64,000 nt of DNA from Lasioglossum baleicum (GCF_051020765.1 NC_134933.1:7413461-7477460), one strand, 5' to 3'. Shown: positions 22,912 to 34,906, counted from the stretch's first letter. Notes: generated from the letters alone by a model not told the origin. Translations and numbers: made by a program.

Positions 22912-23621
22912 TAATAGAATTGTTCGAGGGTTCTCATGATTCTTGCGTGCCTCACATTATATAATAATACGGCGAACCTCAGTTTCCAGGAGTCTCATTG
23001 CTCGTCGGTAAACATCAAATATTCGTTCCATTTTCTTGAGATTGGAATCGATCCGGTGCGGACCGGAAAGATAAAGCGCGTTTTATTCAAAACCGGAACA
23101 CATTTCTCTACGTAATCTGATGCCGTCATTTCGCAAATTGAACCGGTTCCGTGCTCGTTACAAAGTCGCAACCGTCCTTCATTTTCTTTTAGTCTCAATC
23201 GCCTCACTTTCGTTGCTGTGGGATTTTCGGGATTTTTTCGCAGTCTGAATAGAAGTTGATGTATTAAATCAGAGCGATCTTTTTTCTCGCAGCTGACCAC
23301 AATTTCGAGTCTACTATCTGGTAACTGTGAGCCGTTCACTTGCAAACACTGTTGCATTCACTTCAAAAGTTTAGATTACAACGTGACATTTTTCATTGTT
23401 GTTTATTTAATTATTGTCTGTGACATTTTTTTTGTAAATGTTTGTTTTCGTGTAAATTCCGAGCTCAATTTTATCCGGGCTCCCTCGGTCCCCATGTTGC
23501 TGGTTAATCGAGGTCCTACAGTAATTGCAATATGCTACACAAATTTTTCATTGCTGTAGAATAATATTGAGAATTTATCAAACATCATGTTGGCTTTGTA
23601 GGAATTTTTAGAAATGTACAA
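22912..23621. other. Intergenic DNA, no supported gene
   Basis: The minus-strand frame at 22995-23357 (120 codons) is the longest here. It is basic and unremarkable, and matches no family I know. Confidence 0.35.
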
Positions 23622-23876
23622 TGAACCACAGTAATATTTGTACAATTTTAAAAGCACGATAACTTTTTCAGTATCAGATAATACGAGTTAGATTTTTTTT
23701 TTAAATTCGAACAATTAATTTACTACATCCATTTTCTTGTAACCAACTTCATAGTTTCAATAATTGTGAAATGAAACCGGTCGTTTAACCGGCAGTGGTA
23801 GGTTCAGTGTTAAGGTTTAATTTACAGGAACTGAAGTGAGAGAAAAATAGCTGACTTTTGTAATGTTAAGCGCACC
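23622..23876. mobile_element. PB-1 MITE fragment and shared flank
   Basis: A PB-1 right half (about 23670-23813) ends GGTAGGTTCAGTGTTAA. It is followed by flanking DNA (23814-23876) that is the inverted copy of the flank at about 20985-21024. The left part starts with the ACCACAGTAATATTT block also present at 20832. Confidence 0.6.
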
Positions 23877-24666
23877 CGTCAGATTGTAAATAAAATAAGA
23901 GCGCCATATTTCGTGAAATGTTACGGAAACGTCAACTTCGTTTAGACAACTCTGGCTATTATAAATGCACAAAATCTATCATCCAGACACCATGGAGAAG
24001 TAAATCGAGCCCAACAGAGAGAAGACAAAAAGAGTATCAACAGCTGCGCGAACATCTTACTCTCGAGAAGTTGGTCGCAGTAGGTCTCATAAATTTTAAT
24101 AACGACGCGGCCGACTAATTTCCGAATTAGTGTTGATAAACGAGCGGAGTTTCAGGAAGTCGAGCACCAATAAGTCACGTTTCGAACGACCCGCGGAAAA
24201 ACAGGAAAAAGGGGGCGCACTCGATTTCTCTACGGTGCATAATCCCCGGGAATTTTAATTTAATGAGTAGTAATTACCGGCGGAGCGGAGCGTGTTTCGC
24301 TCGCGCGCGCACTGACCGGGCGGAGGCTTTGTGCAATAAGCAGCTCGGCGGAATCGGGTTTGAATATCTGCTCTCTGATAACCAAGTCGAATAATGGGGG
24401 CGGCCGCGATTTCATGCGGTTACAATTGATGATGGTATTATAATTTTAATACGAAATGAACCGAAAATACTCGCCGGACTCGTTCGGCCTGCGAACGAGA
24501 TCATACATCAACTTCGCGGTTCGAAATTTCGCCGAATCGGCGCCGAGTCTCCGTGCATCGAATATCAATAAAATATATAAACGACCTTTAATCGTTCATC
24601 AATCTTAACGGGTCGGGTTGCGTTCAGATACTCTCGATAACACCATTCGGAAGCCTGAACGAATTT
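23877..24666. other. GC-rich block (about 24110-24600) and hAT-A scrap
   Basis: A hAT-A End B remnant (ATAAATGCACAAAATCTATC) lies at about 23961-23990. The following CpG-rich block is unique in the window. No gene supported. Confidence 0.35.
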
Positions 24667-24770
24667 TTAACCCTTTGCACTCGGAGCAATTTTAACACGA
24701 AAATTGTACATTTCTTCCGATCTGGAATAATTCCATTCTAATATATGATTATATTAATTGTATGGTTATG
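24667..24770 (+). mobile_element. PB-3 MITE left end
   Basis: TTAACCCTTTGCACTCGGAG is the family terminus. The sequence just inside (CATTTCTTCCGATCTGG) matches 2040-2070. The right end was not found. Confidence 0.55.
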
Positions 24771-24904
24771 AAATTGATGTAACCGATATTTGAATTGTGA
24801 TGATTTCGAAAAAAAACCATTACCTAGACTGATTTTAAAACTTGAAGCCTTCACTTTCACAAAGCAGTGTTGAAGTTGAAGACCATATCTCTGCTCCGGA
24901 AGTA

Positions 24905-25132
24905 TTGGATCGGCACGAAAGTAATTTCGGTATTTCAAGGTGAAATAAAAACCGAATTTCTTTATTCAAACGATGAACTTTAATCAACAAAATATTTTCT
25001 TATTTATTCTTTCTGGCAAAAGATCATCGAACATAAGGGAAAGTATCTTATTCATTAAAGTTCATTGCCTGAATAAAAAAATTGGGCTCTATATCGCCTT
25101 AAAATACCGAAATTACTTTCTTGCCAACCAAA
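24905..25132. mobile_element. Mariner-type fold-back MITE
   Basis: The left GGCACGAAAGTAATTTCGG is inverted at the right as CCGAAATTACTTTCTTGCC. The arms extend to the ATGAACTTTAAT blocks, about 75 bp each. TA is present just outside each end (24903-24904 and 25133-25134). Confidence 0.75.
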
Positions 25133-25442
25133 TATAATGACGCAACTGTAAAATTTTGTGAAATTGACTTTATTGTGTTGGCGGGCTCTCAAAAATACAT
25201 TTACTAGATGTTTGTAAATCGACATAATGTAAATCGAGGCTGGTATTTATTATTTTATAAATTGAAATAACTCAAAAGTTGCAATAATAACCCACAATGT
25301 CTATAAACTACTCTCATGGAAGAATTAAACCGAACCTTCAATTTTTGCAGTTGTGTCATTATACTTCCGCAGCAGCGATCTGAGACACAGATTCTAATGT
25401 GTGTGACAACAACGTGTTTTAGAGTCGGGTTCAACACAGTCA
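25133..25442. other. AT-rich intergenic DNA
   Basis: Nothing recognised. Confidence 0.4.
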
Positions 25443-25699
25443 AGTGCTTTTAAAATATTAATACGAAACGATGCCGATGAGTTGAAATACTGGAATGACA
25501 TCATCCGCCAGGCAAAAGGGTTGGTCTCGCAGTCGAGCCTTTGCCACTTTGTTGCTTTTTGTTTTACTTTTGGCAAAAACTTCACTGCGAGACCAGCCAT
25601 TTACGCGCACGGCTAATCGCTATTACGTTAATGGATGATGTCATTTCAGTATTGCAACTCTTCAGCAGTTTTTCTTATTAACATTTTAAAAACGCTCGA
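25443..25699. mobile_element. Fold-back repeat, unclassified
   Basis: ACTGGAATGACATCATCC (left) and GGATGATGTCATTTCAGT (right) pair. An inner pair, GGTCTCGCAG and CTGCGAGACC, lies further in. The arms are interrupted by an unpaired stretch at about 25604-25634. No target duplication was identified, so the family is unknown. Confidence 0.6.
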
Positions 25700-25729
25700 G
25701 TTTTGGTTCGAGAACGTACTTTTTAAATT

Positions 25730-25945
25730 TGCAATATAGGCCCACATAAAAAAGTTGTAAAATCTAACATTTAGTATTTTTTCTACAATTCCGACCAATT
25801 GCAATTTTTGAAAAAATTTCTTTTCACATCCTGTAGTAAAGTAATTGCTCTAGCTTCCCAAAAAAGTTCAAATCGTGTAGTAAAATTTATTAAAAAAGTT
25901 ATCGTCTATTTTAGAGCGTCCGAATATTAATTCGAGTAACTGTAC
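25730..25945. mobile_element. Tc1/mariner-like half element
   Basis: The order of blocks (CAATTCCGACC, a TTCTTTTCACATC block, a GCTCTAGC block, AAAAAAGTTAT) parallels the right half of the fold-back at 2396-3050. It ends CGAATATTAATTCGAGTAAC followed by TGTA, a terminus shared with the ends at 31991 and 58085. The left half is missing. Confidence 0.5.
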
Positions 25946-26342
25946 ATTGTTTTAACATTTGTATGAGTGTCCTGACCCATACGTCGTAACATTTAGCCAA
26001 GAAATGCTCCAGGGAAAAATTTCTTCTGGCCGAGGTTCAAAAGAACTTTCAAGTGCTTTCGTTGAATGAACTGATAAAAGGGCAGAGCTGTAATTTATCC
26101 AACTCGTCCGTCCTTGATAATGGCATCGTCCTACTTATTCCTTTCGCTGGAGGTGTAGACTAATCGCTCAGGTAGCTCGCCAGTGGCATTACTACTTTAA
26201 ACCATGCTGAATACACACGTGTACATGTATCCAGCTAATCCGGTTAGGCAAGCTTGGTAGTTCACGGCGAACGAAATAAGCAAGACTGAAATTCATTGTT
26301 ACCGCAAGAGTCAAATCAAATTCGATACAGTCGAGGACAATA
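25946..26342. other. Unique sequence
   Basis: Nothing recognised. Confidence 0.4.
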
Positions 26343-26583
26343 TTAACCCCTTGCCCTACAATATCATGTCAGACTCGTGATGAAGATTCTGAACAGAGTC
26401 TACTAAATATATATGTCTTTAAACCGAAATGAAATTCTATTTTGGTTTCGTTAACGTATAGTTATTGGAGAACATGTAGGCATACAATAGATATAAATTT
26501 TCTCCTCTTTTCAGGAAATTACGAACTACACAGAAGGTTCTAATCACTGAAACCGTACAATAAATCCTAGGGCAAGGGGTTAA
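26343..26583. mobile_element. PB-2 MITE, complete
   Basis: A perfect 16-bp terminal inverted repeat, TTAACCCCTTGCCCTA and TAGGGCAAGGGGTTAA, 241 bp apart. The CCC start after TTAA fits piggyBac-like elements. The interior keeps the TCAGACTCGTGATGAAG and CTAATCACTGAAACCGTA blocks seen in other copies. It defines the family ends. Confidence 0.88.
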
Positions 26584-28196
26584 GTGGACACGCTTTAAGA
26601 GCTAATAACATTTTAAGATTGGACCATAAAACTTTCGGAGTCTTATCGAGATTAAGATTCAGCTATCAATAGTAAGTGAAATTGAATAATTAATTTCACG
26701 AATTCGAACATATCCAATTGCGCACATACTCTACAACGCTTGCAGTTAAGAAGATGGAAAAATCGATTTTTTAAAAATGAAAAACCAGAATAACCTCCTT
26801 AAATTGTGTGTGATCGATTCTGTGAGACACTGTATGTAATAGAAACGATAATGCGAAAGGTTATGGCAGTCCGGGAAGCGTAAGGAGTAAGGACGCTGAG
26901 AATAAGACACCGACGAGCTGCCATGCCGGAAGAAAATCTCGCCTGTCTGGAGCATGAGTCATGCTCCGGCCGGATTCTGACACGAGATAAAAAGTGGGTA
27001 TTATATCATAGCATTAAGCATAGGAGCAGTGTTTAAATCCAGCGGAATTCGCCGTATCACGAGTGAAACCGGATTTGCCGGCGCAGATCATAATACCAGT
27101 TGTGTGTTCGGCGGTGTATGCTGAAGCTTTGTTGTCATAATTCAAATTGATAGAATCTGAACTAATTGCGAAGTGAGTTCATTATAAACAAAACCAGTCC
27201 GGAATGGAGTCGGGTTTATTTTGTACAGGGAATCGAAACAGGCAGCTAAGTTGGAAACTGAACAAGTGCCAAGCTGCTCGCGGCTCAAGTGCGCCCTCCG
27301 AAAGGGGAGGGAAAAGTAGAAGTAGCCAGCATTGTCTTCCAAAATTGCGTTATCATTCTTCTCGTTATTATTCTAGATTTCAAAAATGCACCGCGGACAT
27401 GATCAAATTTAATACCGCCGGCACAATGTGCTGAATCAAATTTATTGATGCGGTTATTAGCGGAACGATCTGCATTCATAACGAAAATTTACCTGCATCA
27501 AATGTTTATTATCGTATAATAAACGTTACCGAATTAATCGATCGCGAATTTAAACATTCCAGACAAAATCCACACGAAATCATTGAATAAGTCAAATGCA
27601 AAAACAGTAAAAATATCTGCGTTGTAGTAATTAATAAGTGTGGAACATATTCGACGACGAACATTCCAAAAATATGTCTGTTACCAGGGATTTCTGAGGA
27701 AACAAAATTTCATCAGTAATCCATGGCGCTTAACATGCTCATTACCAGCGTCGCATATTTATAACGACCGCAGTCTCCCACTTTGTGTTAATATACCCAA
27801 ATTAATTTCACGTGCGTTGTTATTTGGAACTGTGACGCACGTTGCAACGTTCAGGGTCTTAATGGGATTTCTTTGTTACACGTTTTAACATTTTATTCGG
27901 AGCTGCATTTAATAAAACAGTACAAATGGCGGACACCGTTACCGAAATGACGACAGTGGCGGACGAAAAGCGGACATTCGTTTTTTCTAGCGTGGTTATT
28001 CGTTCTTGTGTTAACAGATACAAATCAATCTGACCGAGATGATAAATAATCCATTTCTGAATGCAAAATGACGTTGCTCACCGCAGCTCTATGTTCTAAC
28101 TTTTAAAAAAATCCAAATCCTATTGTCCGATATTAAAAATGTTATCTGTATCATCGAATATTAACAAGAGGCACTGTGGTTAAGAATGGACTGCGG
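26584..28196. other. Intergenic DNA, no supported gene
   Basis: A mixed-composition stretch; 26870-27430 is somewhat GC-richer. Frames at 27204-27434 (+) and 27285-27479 (-) overlap. No matched repeats. Confidence 0.35.
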
Positions 28197-28969
28197 ATTT
28201 TTATGCAAAATAAAAATTGTCTACCTGAATTGCGACAAACTGGAGCGATATAAACATTTATTTATATACGGTGAGTGTACAAGTATTCTCGTACGCCATT
28301 TAAAAACTAATAACTTTTTTATAATTGTACCAAACAACCTGATTTTTTAGAATCACTTAGAAGCATTGGTTTACGAAATGATATGAGAAAAGGATTTTCA
28401 TTCATTTCATTTATTTCAAAAATAAAAAAGGCATTTTTTATTTGGGCCTTTAATGAAAATTTAAAATATACGTTAGTTATACACGTGCTGAAAATTTCAT
28501 CGAAATCGATTAACATACACACGAGATACAAGCGGTTAAAAATGGTGAAAATCGTAGTTTTACTTAAATCCACAGAATCGTACATCTTCCGATGCGTGTC
28601 CATTCTTCCTGCGTCAACCGATTTCCATGAAATTTTCAGCATGTGTATAACTAACCTAGATCTACAAAATCCCCCAAAAAAAGTTTTGAAAAATGCCTTT
28701 TTTATTTTTGCATGTAATCTTGTAAATTATAATTTTTTGAAAATCTTTCTTGCATATCATATTGTAAACCAATGCTTCTAATTGATTATAAAAAATCAGG
28801 TCGTCTGGTACAATTATAAAAAAGTTATCAGTTTTTAAAAGCTGTACGAATACTTTGTACACTCACTCTCTCTCTGTATAACAATATTTTTAAATTCTTT
28901 TAATGTTTCTACTTTTCCAAATGGCACCTTCTCTCATTTCTGTTAGAAATCCATAAAATCCGCTATCTG
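28197..28969 (+). mobile_element. hAT-A MITE split by a fold-back
   Basis: Starts TGGACTGCGGATTTTTATGC and ends CATAAAATCCGCTATCTG. Without the inner element it is about 165 bp, normal for the family. The flanking octamers (GTTAAGAA and TTTATAAA) match at only five of eight positions. Confidence 0.8.
28269..28876. mobile_element. Tc1/mariner-type fold-back inside hAT-A
   Basis: A 608-bp fold-back with TA on both sides (28267-28268 and 28877-28878). GTGAGTGTACAAGTATTC on the left pairs with GAATACTTTGTACACTCAC on the right. The arms carry the AATAACTTTTTTATAATTG block seen in related ends. Both frames across it (28319-28642 minus, 28383-28781 plus) come from the palindrome. Confidence 0.82.
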
Positions 28970-29734
28970 TTTATAAAAATGGTCCACGATTCGAGGGTTG
29001 TAGGTTGTAGCCCATTCAGGGTTGACGAACTTCAGGGAAGACGCAGAGGAACAAGGATCTCAAGGTCACGACGCGACGCGCGCGAAAAAAGCGAAGGGGT
29101 CACTTCTTTTGTTTCGAATAAGCGGTGGTCGAGTGTGGCGCCACTCGTGGCTCAGAAGGCCAGGCGAAAATACGCAACAAAGGGGTTGATGCTACTCGCG
29201 CGATTCGTCAGAGGTCAAGCGAAAGAAGAGCGACCGCAACGGCGAAGGTGGAGCTTAGCCGCTGCTTCGCAGCCATTCCGGAACTTTATTTCCCCGAGGA
29301 TCGCTCCACCGGAGTTTATCGCTGGAGGTAACGCTGTTCCCCGGTTTTCTACCTACCCCCCAGGCCCCCTATCCCTTCTCCACCTGCCATCGGTCTACGG
29401 GCTTCCTCTTTCCCCCTTTATTCCCTTATTTCTGTCCGCCGCGCCGCATTTATTCCTCCGTCTTCCCCCAATCTGCCAACCCGGGAGCAGCTTCGCACCT
29501 GTCGGCTGAACACTCTCTCACTCGAGCAGCAATCAGGATTTCGGAATATCAAATACTGTTTGCTTAGGATAAAAGCACCCTTCTCCCCCGACTACCCCGA
29601 CATCCTGCTACTTCGATTCCACCCTCCTCGCGAACGCTTCCGGTTTCCGGTAATCAGGAATCGTCTTATTGACCCTAGCGGAGTAAGGAACAGTGTTATA
29701 TCCTGCCTCGATGTCTGGTCCGGGGGGGTATGTA
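28970..29734. other. GC-rich block with a 176-codon chance frame
   Basis: The + frame at 28979-29509 is rich in R, S and P and looks like translated GC-rich, pyrimidine-tract DNA; it begins in the flank of hAT-A. I do not call it a gene. The block (about 29030-29700) is unique here. Confidence 0.4.
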
Positions 29735-31980
29735 CCGGGTATTTCACCTAACCTGACCACCTTGAATATCTTTGTTTTATTTTAAAGATACGTCAAATGT
29801 CTGACGGACAAGGTTGAATGGTAAAATAGGGCTCATACGATACCAAAAGAATTTTTGTTTTTATGTAATTTTTTTTTTAGAGATGTGAAGGGGTGACCTT
29901 CATTTTTTTTTTAATGGAATGAGGTATTTTTTAATACATCAATCGATGCAGCTGGACATTCGTTATAAAAAAAGTACTAACCTATGTATGTCGAAAACTT
30001 AGTAGTTCAGGAGATATTTCAATTTAAATAACTCTAAAACACCAATACCGTCGTACTAAGTAAGTAAACTGGTTCTGCGTTTCTTAAAAAAATTATTAAC
30101 TTTTTAAATTATTAACTTTAATTTGACTTTTTAAACGTGATCACCTCTATCACACAGCGCCATTCTTCACCTTTCATTCAAGCCCTCGAACGTTGCAAAA
30201 CTCCCACTGGAACACGTTCTAAAATCGTCTCTAAGACGTTGTGTCTGATCTGGTTCGGATAGTCGAGGCTCCACTATATCGTGGATTAGGCAAACAATTA
30301 TAGTTCGAACTGCATCGTGTGGGATATCATTTTAACCGGAAAAGGCCGCCCGGTGGAGGTTTCATAAATAAACAATCAAAAATGAGAATGTTACGAACAG
30401 AATTCTGCGTTGAAAAATAAGTCAGACACAAATTGATCCGAATTGATTCTAATCGAATTCGTTCGCTAGTGTACAGAGTCGCAATTTAGGGGCTGACATT
30501 CCTCGACAGCGTAATGTAGCAAGCTTTATCGAATTCGCAAGTAAGTAAACGCTAACGTCTTAGTACGACAGTAATGGTGTTTTAGAGTTATTTAAATGGA
30601 AATATCTCCTGTGAACTACTAACTTTTCGACATACATAGGTTAGTACTTTTTTATAACGAATGTCCAGCTGCATTGATTGATATATTAAAATATACCTCA
30701 TTGTTACGTCCCGGAGTCTGACTTTCGCGAAATTATCGTTCCGCGACCCATTCCCCTTACTGGACGCTCAAATGCGATACAACCTTTTGTCCACGCGGCA
30801 CGTTACGTCCGACGTCTGACTGGGAACCACGACTTTCGCGAACATGCGTATACTACTTAACGCTTACAGCTAGTAGATTCGCCCAAAGCGGCGGGCGAGA
30901 ACAGAGATAACAGACGGCGCGAATCTTCGCAGCAAAATATTTAGCGACTTATCGGACAGTTGAGTATAGCGATCGGTGAATACAGGCAGGCTTCGTTTAC
31001 GCGAACTGCTTTCGTTGCTCGTTGACGGCTGCAGTCGAATCAGACTGGATCGTCGTAGGGAGGACGATGATCCTCACTCGTCCTGGGAAGATCACGTCGT
31101 CGGTGATCCTCGGTTGACGGGAGATACCCCGCTGTTGTCCTCCGTCTCGCGTTCGTTGACGCGCACGAGCTTTCGTAATCGATAGCGACGAACGCGAATT
31201 GAATAGGAGTGTCGCAAGCGCGAGGATGTAGGGACAAGAACTAAGCGAGGCTCACTTATTAAATTAATAACTGGGAATATATTTGTAACGTATGAAATGG
31301 AATTACAATGAATTAGAAGCGCGTGATATAGCAGGACCGCTTAAAGGCGGATGAGAGCGAGGACTCGTCGGAGTCCGGACCGGGACATCCAGGAGGCGAC
31401 GAGCCTCGCTGGAGTCTTGAACGAACGTGACAGACTGGCTTGTCCGAATTGAACTGAATTAACTGAACTGTTTTTAGGATCGTGAGGTCGAATACATAGG
31501 TGTCTTATCTTCTACGCGATGTTTCGGTAGACATAACGCTACGGATGTTATGAGATGCGCGATTAATGATTACGGGGAATGCTACGTGATACTGCTACGG
31601 GGAATACATTAAGATATGATTATTATACAAGGGTTAAGATAAGAATGGGTGTATGGTATGAGGTGAGAATCGGACGTGATGATCGGAGCGAAGTATGACC
31701 ACTTATAACCAATGAATACTATTAATAATTACGGTTACAATATCCTACTCATATTAACTATGCTTATAACCTATGGCAACACGTCAGCAGACGTGATATC
31801 ATTCCATTTAAAACAACGAAGGTGACCTTCATATCTCTAAAAAAATTACATAAAAACAAAAATTTTTTTGGTATCGTATGAGCCCTATTTTACCATTCAA
31901 CTTTGTCCTTCAGACATTTGACACGTGTCTTTAAAAACAGCAAAGTTATTCAAGGTGGTCAAGTTAGCTGGGACACCCTG
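29735..31980. mobile_element. Mariner-type fold-back split by an LTR-like insertion
   Basis: The left end CCGGGTATTTCACCTAACC and the right end GGTCAAGTTAGCTGGGACAC then CCTG pair over about 35 bp, with TA at 29733-29734 and 31981-31982. The arms are long (about 350 bp) and include the GATGCAGCTGGACATTCG block. The right arm is interrupted at 30702-31798; without that insert the element is about 1.15 kb. Confidence 0.8.
30702..31798 (+). mobile_element. Putative solo LTR or LTR-like insertion
   Basis: It starts TGTTACGTCCCGGAGTC and ends GACGTGATA, flanked by TCAT at 30698-30701 and 31799-31802. The left arm of the host fold-back shows the uninterrupted site, so both edges are well placed. 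Length (1097 bp), TGTTAC start and 4-bp target duplication fit a gypsy-type LTR, but the end is TA rather than CA and no internal genes are present. It has no supported ORF. Confidence 0.55.
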
Positions 31981-31990
31981 TATATGTATA

Positions 31991-32105
31991 CAGTGGCTAC
32001 CACTAATGTAGTCGGACACTCTTGTAAAGACTATAACTTTTTTAATATTGAACCCATACGACTTGAACTTTTCTGGAAAGTTAGAACAATTGTTTTTCTA
32101 CGAAA
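31991..32105 (+). mobile_element. Mariner-like left end
   Basis: TA then CAGTGGCTACCACTAATG, followed by CGGACACTC and the TATAACTTTTTTAAT block. The same terminus occurs inverted at about 25945 and 58085. It lies only 10 bp from the end of the preceding fold-back. The right end was not found. Confidence 0.55.
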
Positions 32106-33770
32106 GTACAGTGATGATAGACATACGTGGAGATGTGCACGATGTTTGTGGAAAACGTATCCCCACCGCCACGAATACCCTTTGAGGAGCTCAAAAGATC
32201 CATCACTGAGTTAATCCGATAACAATACTTTTTTGTTTTCAATTATTTTTTAATGAAACTTTTATCAAAATATCAGGAACAGTCGTTTAAGCAGAAGAAT
32301 ACTTATTAGCCAACTTTTTTAATATGATACAAGCAGGTTTAACAACGTATTAATTCTTGAGTGGCAGACGATTTCCACCACTACACAGTTGATGTTGCTC
32401 GAGACATTTTACTGCGGTGATCGTCTATTTCTGACGGTACTTTATCTCGACACGTGAATTCTAATTATGTATCAGCAGTGCAATATTTATATTTTCTGGG
32501 TAAAAACGGACCGCCGAGTCCTCGAATTAATTGAATGTAACATTATGTATAGATTGCTCCATTTCCACAAGCTTAAATGTACGACAAACAATTAATAATC
32601 TGGAGTGACCTCTGTCACCGATACACATGTGCCGACAATATATTTAGGGTTGACAGATCTTCTATATTTGAACTTGATCTCTTTACGTACCTATAGGAAT
32701 TTTCAAAAATCTTTGTTCGAATAAAAAAGTTTAAAATGTGCTGTGTACCTCTTTTACTTGAACTCCTATATGTATTTTGAGACTATCTCGTATATACATA
32801 ATTGCAGTTTTCACTACTTCTTCTATATTTAGATAAAACATTTCTGACCATCCTAAATACATTAAAGATCTCTGGACAATTTTAGAAAGAGCTTATTTCT
32901 TTAATTAATTTCACTTCTCCAAGCACTGACAAAAGAGTTATTTGCAAACGCGATAGTATGTTGAAAGGGTGAAACAATTTTAAATAACCTACTTTGGGGA
33001 GAGCGTGGATACTGGTAACGCCGATGCAGTCGCAATTTCACCCTCCCCCCCAGTCGCCCACCCCGAAAACATTCGTTACATCGATTCCACGTAGTATCGC
33101 CGGTAATTGCGCGAAATTAAGGACCCTCCTTTATCAAGCACCCTGCTACTAATTTATTGACGTTGCATGAAATCCGTGGCACTGCGAATTGTTTGCGTAA
33201 CAAGCTGCAGGAACGTTATCGCGCGACCTGCAACACCGGGCGAGAATTGGAGAAATTAAATGCGTCGCCTTTAGAATAGGTCCCGTTTCGTTAATAATGC
33301 TCAACAATAGTTTCTCCGTTTTTAGTATCGCGGATGGCAAAGTTTCTACAGCTGTTCTAGGAACGGCGGTCGCCGGTACCCGGCGTTAGATTGCACCGTA
33401 GCGATTTCCTACCTATATCAACGGATTCAGTTAATTGTGAAGAACATTTTCAGATCCTTTTACAAATTTAATTATTTACAATATTAATACTAAGTTTACG
33501 GGACCCATGCCGGCGCGTCCGTACAAGAGTGTGATTTACAAGGTTTACAAGAATGCAAAATGACGTTTCAACATTGCAATGAGGAGTTCAGAAGCGGTCA
33601 ATTGTGATTCCTAAAAGTCAAATCTATGTTTGTCCGGTGCTAAAAATGCATATTTTAACGTTATCGAGGAATAATTTGTAATATTCGGCAGATACATCCG
33701 AAGCAAGCATGATATCACAAGATGGCCGCCACTGACAGATTTTCGTAAATATTGAGAGATTGCATTGGAT
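32106..33770. other. Intergenic DNA, no supported gene
   Basis: AT-rich to about 32990, then GC-richer to about 33420. No repeat or gene recognised. Confidence 0.4.
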
Positions 33771-33886
33771 GCAGCTGGACATCAGTTATAAAGAAGTATT
33801 AGCCTACTTTATACATTCAAAAGACTATTGCAGTAATGCGCCATTAAAGTTTGGCACTTTAACACCTGGAACAGCCTGTATACTAC
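33771..33886 (+). mobile_element. Diverged fragment of the 29735 fold-back family
   Basis: GATGCAGCTGGACATCAG, then TATAAAGAAGTATTAGCCTA, matches the inner arm at about 29946-29990. It ends in a decayed CCTGGAACAGCCTGTATA terminus. Confidence 0.5.
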
Positions 33887-34725
33887 AATGAGATACACAT
33901 CATTACAGAATTGATTGCAGTTGTAAATTTGTCCACGAAAGTAGAAAGTAGAAAGTTCTGCGATCTACCTATTACAAGCACTCCATGTCTATATAAAGTA
34001 ATTATTTAAGCTAACTAAAGGTAAATTGCTTCAAGTTTGAACAAACTTCGTTTAAGCTGAGTCACATAATGGAACAGGTTATGGTTTGGGTTTGTATTTG
34101 GAAAATAAAAAGCTGTAAAGGAAAAGGATAAGTGGTAGAAGATATTTTCTTATAACTTCGTGTTTAACGATATCGTATAAAAAGTTCGGGGAAAGTTCAA
34201 CGATTCTGTAATATTATTTTGTGTATTTTATTCAGAGATATGCTCGAAAGATTCACTTGATCTTTTTCATATTTTTCGTGTGAACAATATCACTTAATTT
34301 TTCCTTTTGCGTCCTTTACAGACCGCAACTGTACGTGAATATAACATTTTATTCTCTCAGAATTTCTCACAAAAAACATTTCATAAAATTACGTGGACTG
34401 GAAGAAAGTACACTGAAAAATTCCACAGAACCAAAGTGTAATTTCGTTAATGTGACCGTACAAAAAGAAATTGTGGATCAATAAATTTTCTTATAGTCAT
34501 TTCTCTCGACAATTTTTTCTGGCTCTAACTAAATTTCGGACACAATCTGGTTTAATTGCGTGACTCGTGTACACTTCTCACAATAGCAAATCAACGTGTC
34601 AATCGTAATTCATGTTGCTATAACCCTTCGACAATGCAAAGTCAAAGATCAAGCCAACTGCAAGAAACAGAAATGAAATGCGCAGGGTTTTATAGATTAT
34701 AATTTGTTATTAAAGGAAAATTACG
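33887..34725. other. AT-rich intergenic DNA
   Basis: Nothing recognised. Confidence 0.45.
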
Positions 34726-34906
34726 ATCGATGTTATTCGCTTTACAATTAGCGAGATACTGGCGTACGAACGTTGTTTAACATTCATCGGATACCTTCGT
34801 AATAACCATAGATTAAACGTAATTATTACAGGTATAACATTCGATGGATGCTAAGCAAGATCAGTATGCCAGTACCTCGCAGATTGTGGAACGAACAATA
34901 TCGATT
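34726..34906. mobile_element. Short fold-back MITE
   Basis: GCGAGATACTGGCGTAC on the left pairs with TATGCCAGTACCTCGC on the right. Pairing extends to ATCGATGTTATTCG and CGAACAATATCGAT at the edges. The arms are about 80 bp with mismatches. Class unknown. Confidence 0.65.

Noticed and set aside
28319..28781. Complementary long frames on both strands (107 and 132 codons)
   Set aside because: Both are produced by one palindromic element, not by genes.
28979..29509. 176-codon + frame, the longest in the window
   Set aside because: Arginine, serine and proline bias from GC-rich and pyrimidine tracts; no domain recognised.
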